64,000 bases of DNA from Microbacterium hydrocarbonoxydans (GTDB lineage Bacteria; Actinomycetota; Actinomycetes; Actinomycetales; Microbacteriaceae): the NCBI RefSeq assembly GCF_904831005.1, contig NZ_LR882982.1, positions 1,488,001 to 1,552,000 on the forward strand, written 5' to 3'. Positions 15,065 through 24,491 of this stretch are shown piece after piece (position 1 is the stretch's first letter; every line of letters starts with the position of its first letter). The notes beneath the pieces were generated by a model, which was given only the letters and a program-made list of their open reading frames with translations, did not search any database and was not told the origin of the DNA. The position numbers were made by a program, and so were the translations under genes.

Positions 15065-18000
15065 ATGCATCTGAAGAGCCTGACCCTCAAGGGGTTCAAG
15101 TCCTTCGCGCAGCCGACTAGCTTCGTCTTCGAGCCGGGCGTCACATGCATCGTCGGCCCCAACGGATCGGGCAAGTCCAACGTCGTCGACGCCCTTGCCT
15201 GGGTCATGGGGGAACAGGGGGCCAAGACTCTCCGCGGCGGCAAGATGGAGGACGTCATCTTCGCGGGCACCTCGACCCGCGGCCCGCTCGGACGCGCTGA
15301 GGTGCAGCTGACGATCGACAACAGCGACGGCGCGTTGCCCATCGACTATGCAGAGGTCACGATCAGCAGGACTCTCTTCCGCAGCGGCTCCAGCGAGTAC
15401 GCGATCAACGGCGAGAACTGCCGTCTGCTGGACGTGCAGGAGCTGCTGAGCGACTCGGGCCTCGGTCGTGAGATGCACGTGATCGTGGGGCAGGGGCGTC
15501 TCGATACCGTGCTGCAGGCATCCCCTGAGGACCGCCGCGGTTTCATCGAAGAGGCCGCGGGGATCCTGAAGCATCGCCGACGCAAAGAGAAGACCCTTCG
15601 CAAGCTCGACGCGATGGAGACCAACCTCACTCGACTGAGCGATCTCGCCGGCGAGATCCGGCGTCAGCTGAAGCCCCTGGGCAGGCAGGCTGAGATCGCA
15701 CGAGAGGCGCAGACCATCGCGGCGGTCGTTCGCGACGCCAAGGCGCGCATCTTCGCCGACGACGTCGTGGCTCTGCGAACAGCGTTGGCCGATCACACGC
15801 GCACCGAGCATGAGCGGCACACCGAGCGCCTGGTCCTGAGCGATCAAGCCGAGGCGGTGCGAGCCGACATCGCCCGTCTGGAGCAGGACCAGAACTCCGT
15901 CGCGGTGGATCAGGCACGCGGTGTCGCCTTCGGTCTCGAGCAGGTGCAGGAGCGCATGCGCGGGCTCTACACCCTGGCGAACCAGCGACTCGCTCTCCTC
16001 GGCTCCGAAGAAGACGATGCCGCCGTCGCGGCGGTCACCGTGACGCAGAGCGCGATCGACGAGGCGAAGGATCAGATCACCGAGATCTCCGCAGGACTCG
16101 GCGATGCGCAGGATGCCGCGAGCGTGGCGAGCCGTGAGGTCGTCCATGCACGGGCCGAGCTCGACACGCTCGACGTCGACATCGCTGAGCAGAGTGCGCT
16201 GGTGTCGGAGTACGACATGCGGCTCAGTTCGCTTCGCGGCGCCGCTGATGCCGCAGCATCGGCTCTCGCCGCAGTGCGCGGCGCGGTGCTGCGACAGGAG
16301 AATGCGCTCGAGGCGGCGAACATCCGCCGGCGTGAGGCGGCCGATGCGCTCGAAGCGATGGACGACGCCGAAGCACCCGAGGGAACGGCGGCTGAGCACT
16401 CCGCCGCGTACGAGAGCGCACAACGAGCGGCGACTGCGGCCGAGTCCGAGCGCGAGACGCTCAGGGAGCGCCTGCACGCGGCCGAGCGAGAGGTCGACTC
16501 GCTCATTGCGAAGTCGGCCGCCCTCGGCAGTGCCCTCGCGGTGTCCGGAGGCGCGGCCGAGATCGTCGAGACCGGCGGCGACGGCATCCGTGGTCTCGTC
16601 GGTGATGCGGTGCAGGTGCGGGCGGGCTTCGAGGCGGCGATAGCCGCGGTGCTCGGGACTCTGGCTGAAGGGGTGCTCGTCGAGCGTTCCTCCGTCGCTT
16701 TCGATCTTGCCTCGGAAGCTGCCGAGCATCGTCGTGGCGTCGTGGATTTCGTCGTCGCCGACGGCATGCGCGGAAGCGCCGATGTGCCGAGTCTCGACGG
16801 GGTCACCGCCGCCGTCGACACGGTCACGGCGCCCGAGGGCGTGCTCGCCATCCTGTCGCATGTCCTGATCGCGGAGAGCCTCGATGCGGCCCGTGCCGCG
16901 CGGGCTGCACTCGATACCGCTGAGGATGTCACGACGACGCTCGTGACCCTGAGCGGTGACGTGATCACCGCTCAGACGCTGCGGACCGGCTCGGGCGGAG
17001 AACGCTCGCGTCTCGAGCTCGCCGCCGAACGAGACGCCGCCGACGAGCGCCTCGCCGAGGTGCAGGTGATCGTGGATTCGTTGCGGGAAGCCCGCGATGA
17101 GGCGAACGAGACCGTCGAGACCTCGCGCCGACACGCGAAGGACATGCTCCGCGCGCTGCGAGAGCACGACGCGGCGCTGGCCAGTCGCGCGGAGCGCGTC
17201 AACCGCATCACCGTCACTCACGAATCGGCTGTCGCCGAGTGCGAGAGGCTGGAGAGCGGGCTCGCGCAGGCCCAGGCAGCGGTGGTCGACGCCGAGGAGA
17301 AGGCGGCGATGGCGAAGGACGAGCTGGAGCGCGCGGTGTCCTCACCGCGGCCGGTGCTGGACGCCTCGGCGCGCGACGGCCTTCTGGAGGCGCTCGAGTC
17401 GGCTCGAGAGAACGAGATCCGTGCGCGTCTCGAGATCGAGACCCTGCGCGAGAGGGTGCGCGCGGCGCAGGCCCGCGTGGTCAGCCTCGAGCGGCAGCGA
17501 GAGCACGAACGTGATGCCGCGGCCGAGGCGGCTCGGCGCGCCGTGATCCGCCGTGCTCAGCGTGAAGCGGCTGGAGCGGTCGCCGACGAGCTGCCGCGCA
17601 TTCTCGACTCGATCGATCGATCGGTCACCGAGGCGAGGGTGGCGTTGGCGGAGGCCGAAGCGGCGCGGTCGGCTCAGAACCAGGAGCTCGTGGCACTGCG
17701 GGCACAGGAGAGCTCGCTGCGCGACAGGCTGGCAGGCCTCACCGAGAGCGTGCACGGACTCGAGCTGCAGATCCACGAGAAGAAGCTCCATCTGCACAGC
17801 CTGCTGGAGCGAGTGGCATCGGAGCTGGCTCTCGACGAAGATATTCTCGTTGCGGAATATGGTCCTGAGCAGCTCGTGCCGCGTGATCCCGGCGCGGGAG
17901 TCGCCGACGACGAGCACGCCGACGACACCGCCATCCCTTTCGACAGGCGCATTCAGCAAAGGCGCCTCGCCGACGCCGAGCGCAAGCTCGCTCAACTGGG

Positions 18001-18610
18001 CAGAGTGAACCCCCTGGCGCTCGAGGAGTTCGCCGCACTCGAGCAGCGGCACGCATTCCTCACCGAACAGCTCGCCGACCTCACACAGACGCGTCAGGAC
18101 CTTCTGACGATCATCGCCGACCTCGACGAGCGGATGCAGACGATCTTCGCGAGCGCCTTCGAAGACACGAGAGCTGCTTTCGGTGAGGTGTTCCCGTTGC
18201 TGTTCCCGGGTGGATCGGGGAGCATCTCGCTCACTGATCCCGAGAACATGCTCACCACCGGCATCGAGGTCTCGGTGCGCCCGGTCGGCAAGAAGATCGA
18301 GCGGCTGTCGCTCCTGTCCGGTGGAGAGCGTTCGCTCGCGGCGGTCGCGCTCCTCGTGGCGATCTTCAAGGCGCGTCCCAGTCCGTTCTACATCCTCGAC
18401 GAGGTCGAGGCGGCACTCGACGACGCGAACCTCGGGCGTCTGCTCACCGTGTTCGAGCAGCTCCGGGAGAGTTCTCAGCTGCTGGTCATCACTCATCAGA
18501 AGCGCACGATGGAGATCGCGGACGCTCTCTACGGCGTCTCGATGCGCCAGGACGGCGTCTCGGCCGTGGTCGGTCAGCGAGTGGGCGACAGGGCGGCGGC
18601 CGCGAGCTGA
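15065..18610 (+). CDS. smc: chromosome segregation protein SMC
   Basis: Condensin ATPase, 1181 residues, full length. N-terminal Walker A 'GPNGSGKSNVVDALAWVMG' at about 32-50; long coiled coils at about 170-500 and 660-1000; hinge between about 500 and 640 ('GIRGLVGDAVQV'); C-terminal signature 'LSLLSGGERSLAAVALL' and Walker B 'FYILDEVEAALDD'. ATG 15065 gives the standard 'MHLKSLTLKGFKSFA' start. Followed by ftsY after 425 bases, the usual actinobacterial order. Very large open frames on the opposite strand here are only shadows of its codon bias. Confidence 0.97.
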   Translation: MHLKSLTLKGFKSFAQPTSFVFEPGVTCIVGPNGSGKSNVVDALAWVMGEQGAKTLRGGKMEDVIFAGTSTRGPLGRAEVQLTIDNSDGALPIDYAEVTISRTLFRSGSSEYAINGENCRLLDVQELLSDSGLGREMHVIVGQGRLDTVLQASPEDRRGFIEEAAGILKHRRRKEKTLRKLDAMETNLTRLSDLAGEIRRQLKPLGRQAEIAREAQTIAAVVRDAKARIFADDVVALRTALADHTRTEHERHTERLVLSDQAEAVRADIARLEQDQNSVAVDQARGVAFGLEQVQERMRGLYTLANQRLALLGSEEDDAAVAAVTVTQSAIDEAKDQITEISAGLGDAQDAASVASREVVHARAELDTLDVDIAEQSALVSEYDMRLSSLRGAADAAASALAAVRGAVLRQENALEAANIRRREAADALEAMDDAEAPEGTAAEHSAAYESAQRAATAAESERETLRERLHAAEREVDSLIAKSAALGSALAVSGGAAEIVETGGDGIRGLVGDAVQVRAGFEAAIAAVLGTLAEGVLVERSSVAFDLASEAAEHRRGVVDFVVADGMRGSADVPSLDGVTAAVDTVTAPEGVLAILSHVLIAESLDAARAARAALDTAEDVTTTLVTLSGDVITAQTLRTGSGGERSRLELAAERDAADERLAEVQVIVDSLREARDEANETVETSRRHAKDMLRALREHDAALASRAERVNRITVTHESAVAECERLESGLAQAQAAVVDAEEKAAMAKDELERAVSSPRPVLDASARDGLLEALESARENEIRARLEIETLRERVRAAQARVVSLERQREHERDAAAEAARRAVIRRAQREAAGAVADELPRILDSIDRSVTEARVALAEAEAARSAQNQELVALRAQESSLRDRLAGLTESVHGLELQIHEKKLHLHSLLERVASELALDEDILVAEYGPEQLVPRDPGAGVADDEHADDTAIPFDRRIQQRRLADAERKLAQLGRVNPLALEEFAALEQRHAFLTEQLADLTQTRQDLLTIIADLDERMQTIFASAFEDTRAAFGEVFPLLFPGGSGSISLTDPENMLTTGIEVSVRPVGKKIERLSLLSGGERSLAAVALLVAIFKARPSPFYILDEVEAALDDANLGRLLTVFEQLRESSQLLVITHQKRTMEIADALYGVSMRQDGVSAVVGQRVGDRAAAAS

Positions 18611-18630
18611 CGGTGCATGAGCGTGCACCG
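18611..18630 (+). terminator. hairpin directly after smc
   Basis: CGGTGCA (18611-18617) and TGCACCG (18624-18630) pair perfectly around a six-base loop, starting at the base after the smc stop. No T tract follows, so termination is uncertain. Confidence 0.4.
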
Positions 18631-18824
18631 CCGGAACGACTCGGTTGCATCTCGGACGAAGCTGCTCGGGAGCCGTTCCGTCGCCACGATCAGGGCCACG
18701 GAACGCTGATCAGCGATTCCGCGCCCGAGGCGACGCCGATCCAGGACTTCGTCGCCCGAGTCTGAGGCGCGGCGCCCCCCCCGGACCCGCCGGACACCCG
18801 CCCCCGCCCACGCGCCCGCCTCAG

Positions 18825-18893
18825 ATCCGGTCAACCGCGCCGAACGCGGACAGAATCCACACCTGCATCCGCACCCGGAGCGGTTCACCGGAT
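18825..18893. other. imperfect long stem-loop, possible structured RNA
   Basis: Arms 18825-18838 and 18880-18893 pair at 13 of 14 positions with one C-C mismatch. The 41-base loop has a nested 5-base stem (18846-18850 with 18868-18872). It does not show the conserved SRP RNA apical loop. Strand unknown. Confidence 0.35.
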
Positions 18894-19023
18894 TCTGCGC
18901 GGGCCGAGGCGACCGCATCGCGCGCAGACACCCGGGGCTTCACGGCCCCGATCCCCGGGGCGAGGCAGGGTCTGTCGCGGACGGCCGAGCACGTGTCCGC
19001 GTCGGATCCCAGGATGCTACCCG

Positions 19024-19029
19024 TAGGCT
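19024..19029 (+). promoter_or_regulatory. leaderless -10 box of ftsY
   Basis: TAGGCT six bases before the ftsY ATG at 19036. The six intervening bases GGAGGC look like a Shine-Dalgarno, but they are too close to the ATG to work as one. Confidence 0.5.
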
Positions 19030-19035
19030 GGAGGC

Positions 19036-19908
19036 ATGGCGGAGAAGTCCTGGTCCCTCACCCGTGCTCTGCGCGGGATGTTCGTCAAGCCCACGATCGA
19101 TGAGACGACCTGGGAGGACCTCGAGACGGCGCTCATCACGGCCGACTTCGGTCCCGACATCAGCGAGCGAGTCGTGGACGAGCTGAAAGGGAAGGTCGAG
19201 CGCTACCGCACGACAGATCCTCAGGATCTCCAGCGGATGCTTCGCGAGACCCTCGAAGAGCATTTCGCGAGGTTCGACACGACGCTCAAGCTCACCGAAC
19301 GTCCGGCGGTGGTTCTCGTCGTCGGCGTGAACGGCGTGGGAAAGACCACGACGATCGGCAAGTTCACCAAGTTCCTCCGCGGATACCAGCGCAGCGTCGT
19401 GGTCGGGGCAGCCGACACCTTCCGCGCGGCTGCGGTCGACCAGCTCGCGACCTGGGCCCAGCGCGGGGGAGCGGCAATCGTGCGCCCTCAGCAGGAGGGT
19501 CAGGATCCGGCATCCGTCGCGTACCAGACGGTCGAGTACGCGCAGCGGGAGGGTATCGAGATCGCGATCATCGACACCGCCGGTCGACTGCACACCAAGG
19601 GCGGGCTCATGGATGAGCTCTCGAAGATCCGTCGAGTCATCGAGAAGCAGGCGCCGATCAGCGAGGTCCTGCTCGTGCTCGACGCGACGACCGGCCAGAA
19701 CGGCGTGATGCAGGCTGAGGCCTTCCTGCAGCACGCCGGAGTCACCGGCCTGGTCCTCACCAAGCTGGACGGATCAGCGAAAGGCGGATTCGTGCTCGCG
19801 GTCCAAGAACGCACGGGGATCCCCGTGAAGCTCCTGGGGCAGGGCGAGGGCATCGACGACCTCACCGGATTCACCCCGCATGTCTTCGTCCGGTCGATGG
19901 TCGGCTGA
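19036..19908 (+). CDS. ftsY: signal recognition particle receptor FtsY
   Basis: GTPase that docks SRP-ribosome complexes at the membrane. 290 residues, essentially the NG domain alone; the acidic A domain of enterobacterial FtsY is absent, common in actinobacteria. G1 'GVNGVGKTTTIGKF' at about 96-109, 'DTAGRLHTKGGLMDEL' (G3), 'TKLDGSAKGG' (G4) and the closing 'GQGEGIDDLTGFTPHVFV'. Partner Ffh is encoded about 3 kb downstream. Confidence 0.96.
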   Translation: MAEKSWSLTRALRGMFVKPTIDETTWEDLETALITADFGPDISERVVDELKGKVERYRTTDPQDLQRMLRETLEEHFARFDTTLKLTERPAVVLVVGVNGVGKTTTIGKFTKFLRGYQRSVVVGAADTFRAAAVDQLATWAQRGGAAIVRPQQEGQDPASVAYQTVEYAQREGIEIAIIDTAGRLHTKGGLMDELSKIRRVIEKQAPISEVLLVLDATTGQNGVMQAEAFLQHAGVTGLVLTKLDGSAKGGFVLAVQERTGIPVKLLGQGEGIDDLTGFTPHVFVRSMVG

Positions 19909-19951
19909 CACAGGACTACCGTCACGAGCACGAGGCTGGTTTCATAGCGTT

Positions 19952-20452
19952 ATGGCGATCGAACACGACTACTTCGGACTCCTGTCCTCAGGGCCCGACG
20001 GCTCGATCTTCTGGTCCGAGACCGTCGAGCTCGGTGACCAGAGTGTCACCGTCGATCTCACCGCCCCGGATCAGGACGACGTGTCTGCGGACGCGCTCGA
20101 CATCGCTGCCTCGCTGATCGCCGGTCTCGAGAGCGTCGACGGGACCGCCAGGCGCGGAATGCTCGCAGAGGTGGACGACCGCACCAGCGAAGTGACCGAG
20201 TACATCCTGCAGCAGCAGGAGGCCTACGGGGATGAGCTCGAAGACGTCCTCGTCGACGTGAGCGGCGACGCCGCGGTCGACATCATCCGTTCGCTCAGGC
20301 TCATGAGCATGACGATCCTGGCTGATGAGCACGGAGGCTCCGAACCCTTCGCAGTGCTCGAGTACGCGCTCGACGAGGGTACGACCGACGACGTGCTGCT
20401 CGTCAACCTCGGATCCGACGGCACTGTGCAGTCGGTGATGAGCGCCGACTGA
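19952..20452 (+). CDS. hypothetical acidic protein, DUF2004-like
   Basis: 166-residue very acidic cytosolic protein; starts 'MAIEHDYFGLLSSGPDGS'. It resembles the DUF2004 group from memory of that N-terminal pattern (Asp-Tyr-Phe-Gly ... Trp-Ser-Glu); function unknown. No signal or membrane segment. ATG 19952 chosen because conserved-looking sequence begins there; an in-frame upstream ATG at 19880 lies inside ftsY. Convergent with lipA 28 bases downstream. Confidence 0.65.
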   Translation: MAIEHDYFGLLSSGPDGSIFWSETVELGDQSVTVDLTAPDQDDVSADALDIAASLIAGLESVDGTARRGMLAEVDDRTSEVTEYILQQQEAYGDELEDVLVDVSGDAAVDIIRSLRLMSMTILADEHGGSEPFAVLEYALDEGTTDDVLLVNLGSDGTVQSVMSAD

Positions 20453-20480
20453 CGCGCGTCCTCGTCCTCCGGTTCGCTGC

Positions 20481-21470
20481 TCAGACCGCTTGGGCGAACC
20501 CCAGATCCGCGCTCTCTGCGATGTGCGCGAGGTGCGGCGGGATCTCCCGTCCCTTCGACACCATGGACTGAGCCCACAGTCGGCCTGCGCGGTACGACGA
20601 ACGCACGAGGGGTCCGGCGAGCACTCCGAGAAAGCCGATCCGCTCTGCCTCCTCCTTGAACTCGACGAACTCCGCCGGCTTGACCCAGCGCGACACCGGG
20701 AGGTGGCGAGGAGACGGGCGCAGGTACTGGGTGATCGTGATGATGTCGCAGCCCGCATCGTGCAGGTCGTTCAGCGCCTGGATGACCTCTTCCGGCTCTT
20801 CGCCCATTCCGAGGATCAGGTTCGATTTCGTGATCAGCCCGGCGTTCCGTGCCTGGGTGATCACGTCGAGCGAGCGCTCGTAGCGGAATGCCGGCCTGAT
20901 GCGCTTGAAGATGCGGGGAACAGTCTCGACGTTGTGGGCGAAGACCTCGGGGCGCGCGTCGAAGATCTGACCGAGGAAGGCCGGATCCGCGTTGTGCTCG
21001 TTGGCGAGCAGTTCGACACCGGTGTTCGGGTTGAGTTCGTGGATGCGCCGAACCGTCTCGGCGTTGAGCCACGCGCCCGTGTCGGGAAGGTCATCGCGGG
21101 CGACGCTCGTGACGGTCGCGTACCGCAGGTTCATCCGCGCGACGCTCTCGGCCACGCGTCGCGGCTCGTCCGTGTCATACGCGTCGGGCTTGCCGGTGTC
21201 GATCTGACAGAAGTCGCAGCGGCGTGTGCACTGCGAACCACCGATGAGGAAGGTCGCCTCGCGGTCCTCCCAGCATTCGAAGATGTTCGGACACCCTGCT
21301 TCCTGGCACACCGTATGCAGGTCTTCGCTCTTCACCAGCGAGTGGAGCGCCGTGTATTCGGGACCCATCTTCGCCTTCGTCTTGATCCACTCGGGCTTGC
21401 GCTCGATGGGCGTCTCGGCGTTGCGGATCTCTAGGCGAAGGAGCTTGCGCCCCTCGGGTGCAGCGGTCAT
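20481..21470 (-). CDS. lipA: lipoyl synthase
   Basis: Radical-SAM enzyme inserting two sulfurs into octanoyl groups on lipoyl domains. 329 residues. Auxiliary cluster Cys in '[13 protein letters not shown]', radical-SAM CX3CX2C in '[15 protein letters not shown]' and a C-terminal Ser in 'RSSYRAG' matching the auxiliary cluster ligand. ATG 21470 overlaps the lipB stop by four bases (ATGA). The open frame runs further upstream through lipB but the family N-terminus starts at '[19 protein letters not shown]'. Confidence 0.96.
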   Translation of the reverse strand: MTAAPEGRKLLRLEIRNAETPIERKPEWIKTKAKMGPEYTALHSLVKSEDLHTVCQEAGCPNIFECWEDREATFLIGGSQCTRRCDFCQIDTGKPDAYDTDEPRRVAESVARMNLRYATVTSVARDDLPDTGAWLNAETVRRIHELNPNTGVELLANEHNADPAFLGQIFDARPEVFAHNVETVPRIFKRIRPAFRYERSLDVITQARNAGLITKSNLILGMGEEPEEVIQALNDLHDAGCDIITITQYLRPSPRHLPVSRWVKPAEFVEFKEEAERIGFLGVLAGPLVRSSYRAGRLWAQSMVSKGREIPPHLAHIAESADLGFAQAV

Positions 21471-22120
21471 GCGGGAACTCCTGCGTGGTCGGCGGGCGAG
21501 TATTCGGCGAGGAAGGCGGCGGAGACGGAATCGACGATGTCGGCGGGGGAGATGTCCGCCCCGACGATCTCGCTCACCGTCGTCACGCCGGCGTCGGTGA
21601 TCCCGCAGGGGATGATGCCGCGGAATCCGGAGAGGCTGTTGTCGCAGTTGATGGCGAACCCGTGCATGGTGACCCCCTGCTGCACACGCACTCCGATGGC
21701 TGCGACCTTGTCTTCGGACAGCGGCCGACGTACCCACACGCCGCTCCGTCCCTCGACCTGATAGCCCTCGACCCCCACGGGGCGGAGAACCTCGATGAGC
21801 AGACGCTCGAGCCGTCGGACGTGTGCGACGACGTCCATGGGCTCGGGAAGTCGCACGATCGGGTAGCCGACCAGCTGTCCGGGCCCGTGCCAGGTGATCT
21901 TGCCGCCGCGATCCACGTCGATCACGGGGGTGCCGTCCTGCGGTCTCTCCTGCGGTTCGGTGCGCTTGCCGGCGGTGTACACCGCCTCGTGCTCGAGAAG
22001 GATGAGGGTGTCAGGGTGCGTGCCGTCGACCACGCCCGCGTGGGTGCGCCGCTGCAGGTCCCATCCGTCGGCGTATGGGACGTAGGCCGGAGCCAGCCCT
22101 GGGGTCACGATCTCGAGCAT
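21467..22120 (-). CDS. lipB: lipoyl(octanoyl) transferase
   Basis: Transfers octanoate from acyl carrier protein to lipoyl domains. 217 residues. Active-site Lys lies in '[19 protein letters not shown]' and Cys in '[14 protein letters not shown]'. First gene of lipB-lipA, divergent from a TetR regulator 95 bases away. No Shine-Dalgarno evident. Confidence 0.95.
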   Translation of the reverse strand: MLEIVTPGLAPAYVPYADGWDLQRRTHAGVVDGTHPDTLILLEHEAVYTAGKRTEPQERPQDGTPVIDVDRGGKITWHGPGQLVGYPIVRLPEPMDVVAHVRRLERLLIEVLRPVGVEGYQVEGRSGVWVRRPLSEDKVAAIGVRVQQGVTMHGFAINCDNSLSGFRGIIPCGITDAGVTTVSEIVGADISPADIVDSVSAAFLAEYSPADHAGVPA

Positions 22121-22203
22121 CTCGCGTCGCTCTCACTAGATTGATGGATCGCGTCTAACAATACTCCTCTCGAGGATCTGCGGCGCGTGCTGACGTCGCG
22201 CGG

Positions 22204-22209
22204 TAGCGT
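22204..22209 (+). promoter_or_regulatory. leaderless -10 box of the TetR gene
   Basis: TAGCGT six bases before ATG 22216; this favours ATG 22216 over the GTG two codons upstream. Confidence 0.5.
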
Positions 22210-22215
22210 GTGAGC

Positions 22216-22812
22216 ATGAGCAGCACGAGCCGAGCAGGACGCCCCAAGGCGTCTTCGCGTGAGACCCTCGCCGAGGCTGCCTGCGAGCTCTTCCTCGAGC
22301 GCGGGTACGACGCGACGTCCGTCGCCGACATCACGCAGCGCGCAGGTGTGAGCCGCTCGAGCTTCTTCAACTACTTCTCATCCAAGAGCGACGTGCTGTG
22401 GTCCGGCCTCGACGAGAGGATCGATGCCGCGATCGGAGACATCGTCGCCGTCTCGGACGACCGCGAAGGGGTGGCTGTCAGGCGGATCCTGACAGATCTC
22501 GTCGACGGCTTCGCTCCCGACAGCCTCGCTCTGGCGATGACCAACTCCTCGGCCATGGGGCTCGACGACGAGCTCGAGCAGGATGCCGCTCTGCGCCAGG
22601 CGCGTCTTGCCGCAGCGCTCGCAGATCTCGCCCGGCGATCCGGCGTCGCGTCGCTTCCGGCAGACATCGTGGCCGCCACCTGGTCGGCGGCCGTTCTCGC
22701 CGCCGTACGGGCGTGGGCGGAGGGAGGCGCTGGACGCGGATCGGTCGGCGACAGGTTCGCCGACGCCGTGCGCCTGATCGAGCGGCTGCCCTGGGGTTCC
22801 CCTTCGGCCTGA
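22216..22812 (+). CDS. TetR/AcrR family transcriptional regulator
   Basis: 198-residue regulator. N-terminal HTH: 'AACELFLERGYDATSVADI' and 'AGVSRSSFFNYFSSKSDVL' at about residues 18-60 are the TetR helix set; the remaining Ala-rich helices form a ligand domain with no recognisable specificity. Located between lipB (divergent) and ffh (80 bases downstream, same strand). The nearest structural target is unclear; autoregulation is likely in this family. Confidence 0.88.
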   Translation: MSSTSRAGRPKASSRETLAEAACELFLERGYDATSVADITQRAGVSRSSFFNYFSSKSDVLWSGLDERIDAAIGDIVAVSDDREGVAVRRILTDLVDGFAPDSLALAMTNSSAMGLDDELEQDAALRQARLAAALADLARRSGVASLPADIVAATWSAAVLAAVRAWAEGGAGRGSVGDRFADAVRLIERLPWGSPSA

Positions 22813-22891
22813 GTGGCGCCGCGTCCGAAACCGTCCCAGTGCACGCGATCGCGGAAAAAGCAGGTCGGAGTCGCGTAAACTCGGTGTCACC

Positions 22892-24445
22892 ATGGCTACC
22901 TTTGGCACGCTCTCCGATCGGCTCACCGAGACCTTCCGCAACCTGCGCACGAAGGGAAAGCTCACCGCGGCCGATGTCGACGGCACGGTGCGCGAGATCC
23001 GTCGTGCACTGCTCGACGCCGATGTCGCGCTCACCGTCGTCAAGGAGTTCACCGCCAAGGTGCGCGAACGCGCACTGGGCGATGAGGTCAACAAGGCGCT
23101 GAATCCGGCGCAGCAGGTCGTGCAGATCGTCAACGAGGAGCTGATCCAGATCCTCGGCGGCGAACAGCGCCGTCTGCAGTTCGCCAAGACCGCGCCGACC
23201 GTCATCATGCTGGCGGGCCTTCAGGGTTCGGGAAAGACGACGTTCGCGGGCAAGCTGGCGAAGCAGCTCGAGGGAGAGGGCCACACGCCGCTCCTCGTCG
23301 CCGCCGACCTCCAGCGACCCAACGCCGTCAACCAGCTCCAGGTCGTCGCGGAGCAAGCCGGAGCGACCGTCTACGCACCCGAGCCCGGCAATGGCGTCGG
23401 CGACCCGGTCAAGGTCTCCCGTGACGGCGTCGAGTACGCGCGTCGCCAGCAGCACGACGTCGTCATCATCGACACTGCAGGTCGTCTGGGTGTGGACGCC
23501 GAACTGATGAAGCAGGCCTCGGACATCCGCAAGGCCACCGACCCCGACGAGGTCCTGTTCGTCATCGACGCCATGATCGGTCAGGACGCGGTCAACACCG
23601 CGCGCGCCTTCCAGGAGGGCGTCGACTTCACCGGTGTCGTCCTGTCGAAGCTCGATGGCGATGCGCGAGGCGGTGCTGCACTGTCGGTCGCGTCTGTGAC
23701 CGGTCGCCCCATCATCTTCGCGTCGACCGGAGAACGTCTCGAAGACCTCGAGCCCTTCTACCCCGACCGCATGGCCAGCCGTATCCTCGACCTCGGCGAC
23801 ATCCTGACCCTCATCGAGCAGGCCCAGCAGGCCTTCGATGAGGAAGAGGCCATCAAGATGGCCGAGAAGCTCGCCACCGAGCAGTTCACGCTCGAGGACT
23901 TCCTCGACCAGCTTCAGCAGATGAAGAAGATGGGGTCGATGAAGAAGATGCTGGGGATGCTCCCCGGCATGGGGCAGATGAAGCAGCAGCTCGAAGACTT
24001 CGATGAACGAGAGATCGATCGCACCGAGGCCATCATCCGCTCCATGACGCCGGGTGAGCGCCGCAATCCGAAGGTCCTGAACGGCTCGCGCCGTCTGCGG
24101 ATCGCTCGTGGTTCGGGAATGACCGTCACCGACGTGAACCAGCTGGTGCAGCGCTTCGACCAGGCCGCGAAGATGATGAAGACGGTCGCACGCGGCGGCA
24201 CCCCGAACATCCCAGGCATGGGCGCGATGCCCGGAATGGGAAAGCCGGGAGCGTCGTCGAAGCGCGGCAAGAAGGGGAAGTCGTCGGGCGGCTCACGTTC
24301 GGGCAACCCCGCCAAGCGCGCGGCGGAGAACGCGGGGCTCGCGAGCGCATCAACCCCCACCGGATCCGGATTCGGCCTGGGAGGCGCCAAGGCTCCGAGC
24401 GAGGCCGACCTCGCCGAGATCCAGAAGCTCTTCGGCAAGAACTGA
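22892..24445 (+). CDS. ffh: signal recognition particle protein Ffh (SRP54)
   Basis: GTPase that binds signal sequences with SRP RNA. 517 residues. N domain, then G domain with 'GLQGSGKTTFAGKLAKQL' at about 107, 'DTAGRLGVDAELM', 'LSKLDGDARGGAALS'. The M domain is Met-rich ('MKKMGSMKKMLGMLPGMG') with the RNA-binding 'LNGSRRLRIARGSG'. C-terminal tail of about 70 residues is Gly/Lys/Ser-rich ('SSKRGKKGKSSGGSRSG'). TAAACT at 22876-22881 may be its -10 box, leaving a leader of about 4 bases. Confidence 0.97.
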   Translation: MATFGTLSDRLTETFRNLRTKGKLTAADVDGTVREIRRALLDADVALTVVKEFTAKVRERALGDEVNKALNPAQQVVQIVNEELIQILGGEQRRLQFAKTAPTVIMLAGLQGSGKTTFAGKLAKQLEGEGHTPLLVAADLQRPNAVNQLQVVAEQAGATVYAPEPGNGVGDPVKVSRDGVEYARRQQHDVVIIDTAGRLGVDAELMKQASDIRKATDPDEVLFVIDAMIGQDAVNTARAFQEGVDFTGVVLSKLDGDARGGAALSVASVTGRPIIFASTGERLEDLEPFYPDRMASRILDLGDILTLIEQAQQAFDEEEAIKMAEKLATEQFTLEDFLDQLQQMKKMGSMKKMLGMLPGMGQMKQQLEDFDEREIDRTEAIIRSMTPGERRNPKVLNGSRRLRIARGSGMTVTDVNQLVQRFDQAAKMMKTVARGGTPNIPGMGAMPGMGKPGASSKRGKKGKSSGGSRSGNPAKRAAENAGLASASTPTGSGFGLGGAKAPSEADLAEIQKLFGKN

Positions 24446-24447
24446 GT

Positions 24448-24491
24448 CGGTCACGGCCGGAAAGCGGTCACGGCCGGAAGGCGGTGACCGC
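24448..24491. repeat. tandem 15-base repeat and hairpin between ffh and the DMT exporter
   Basis: CGGTCACGGCCGGAA occurs at 24448-24462 and again at 24465-24479. The second copy continues into arms 24464-24471 and 24484-24491 that pair perfectly across 12 bases. Placed at two convergent gene ends, so it may act as a weak two-way terminator; it also encodes the last residues of the exporter. Confidence 0.45.

Larger units (their letters stand above)
18611..19035. other. 425-base gap between smc and ftsY
   Basis: No convincing gene. A 50-codon frame from GTG 18613 to TGA 18765 has coding-like third positions in its second half (ending 'PEATPIQDFVARV') and could be a small or decayed gene. A run of eight C lies at 18775-18782. 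A stem of 13 pairs out of 14 joins 18825-18838 to 18880-18893 across a 41-base loop. The ftsY -10 box is at the end. Confidence 0.4.

Noticed and set aside
15041..17221. 726-codon open frame on the minus strand within smc
   Set aside because: It is antisense to smc, whose protein is complete and conserved over its full length; the His/Arg/Asp-rich translation is a typical high-GC shadow.
18825..18893. SRP RNA gene near ftsY
   Set aside because: The conserved apical GGAA-type loop and flanking pattern of 4.5S RNA are not present; only a generic stem is seen.
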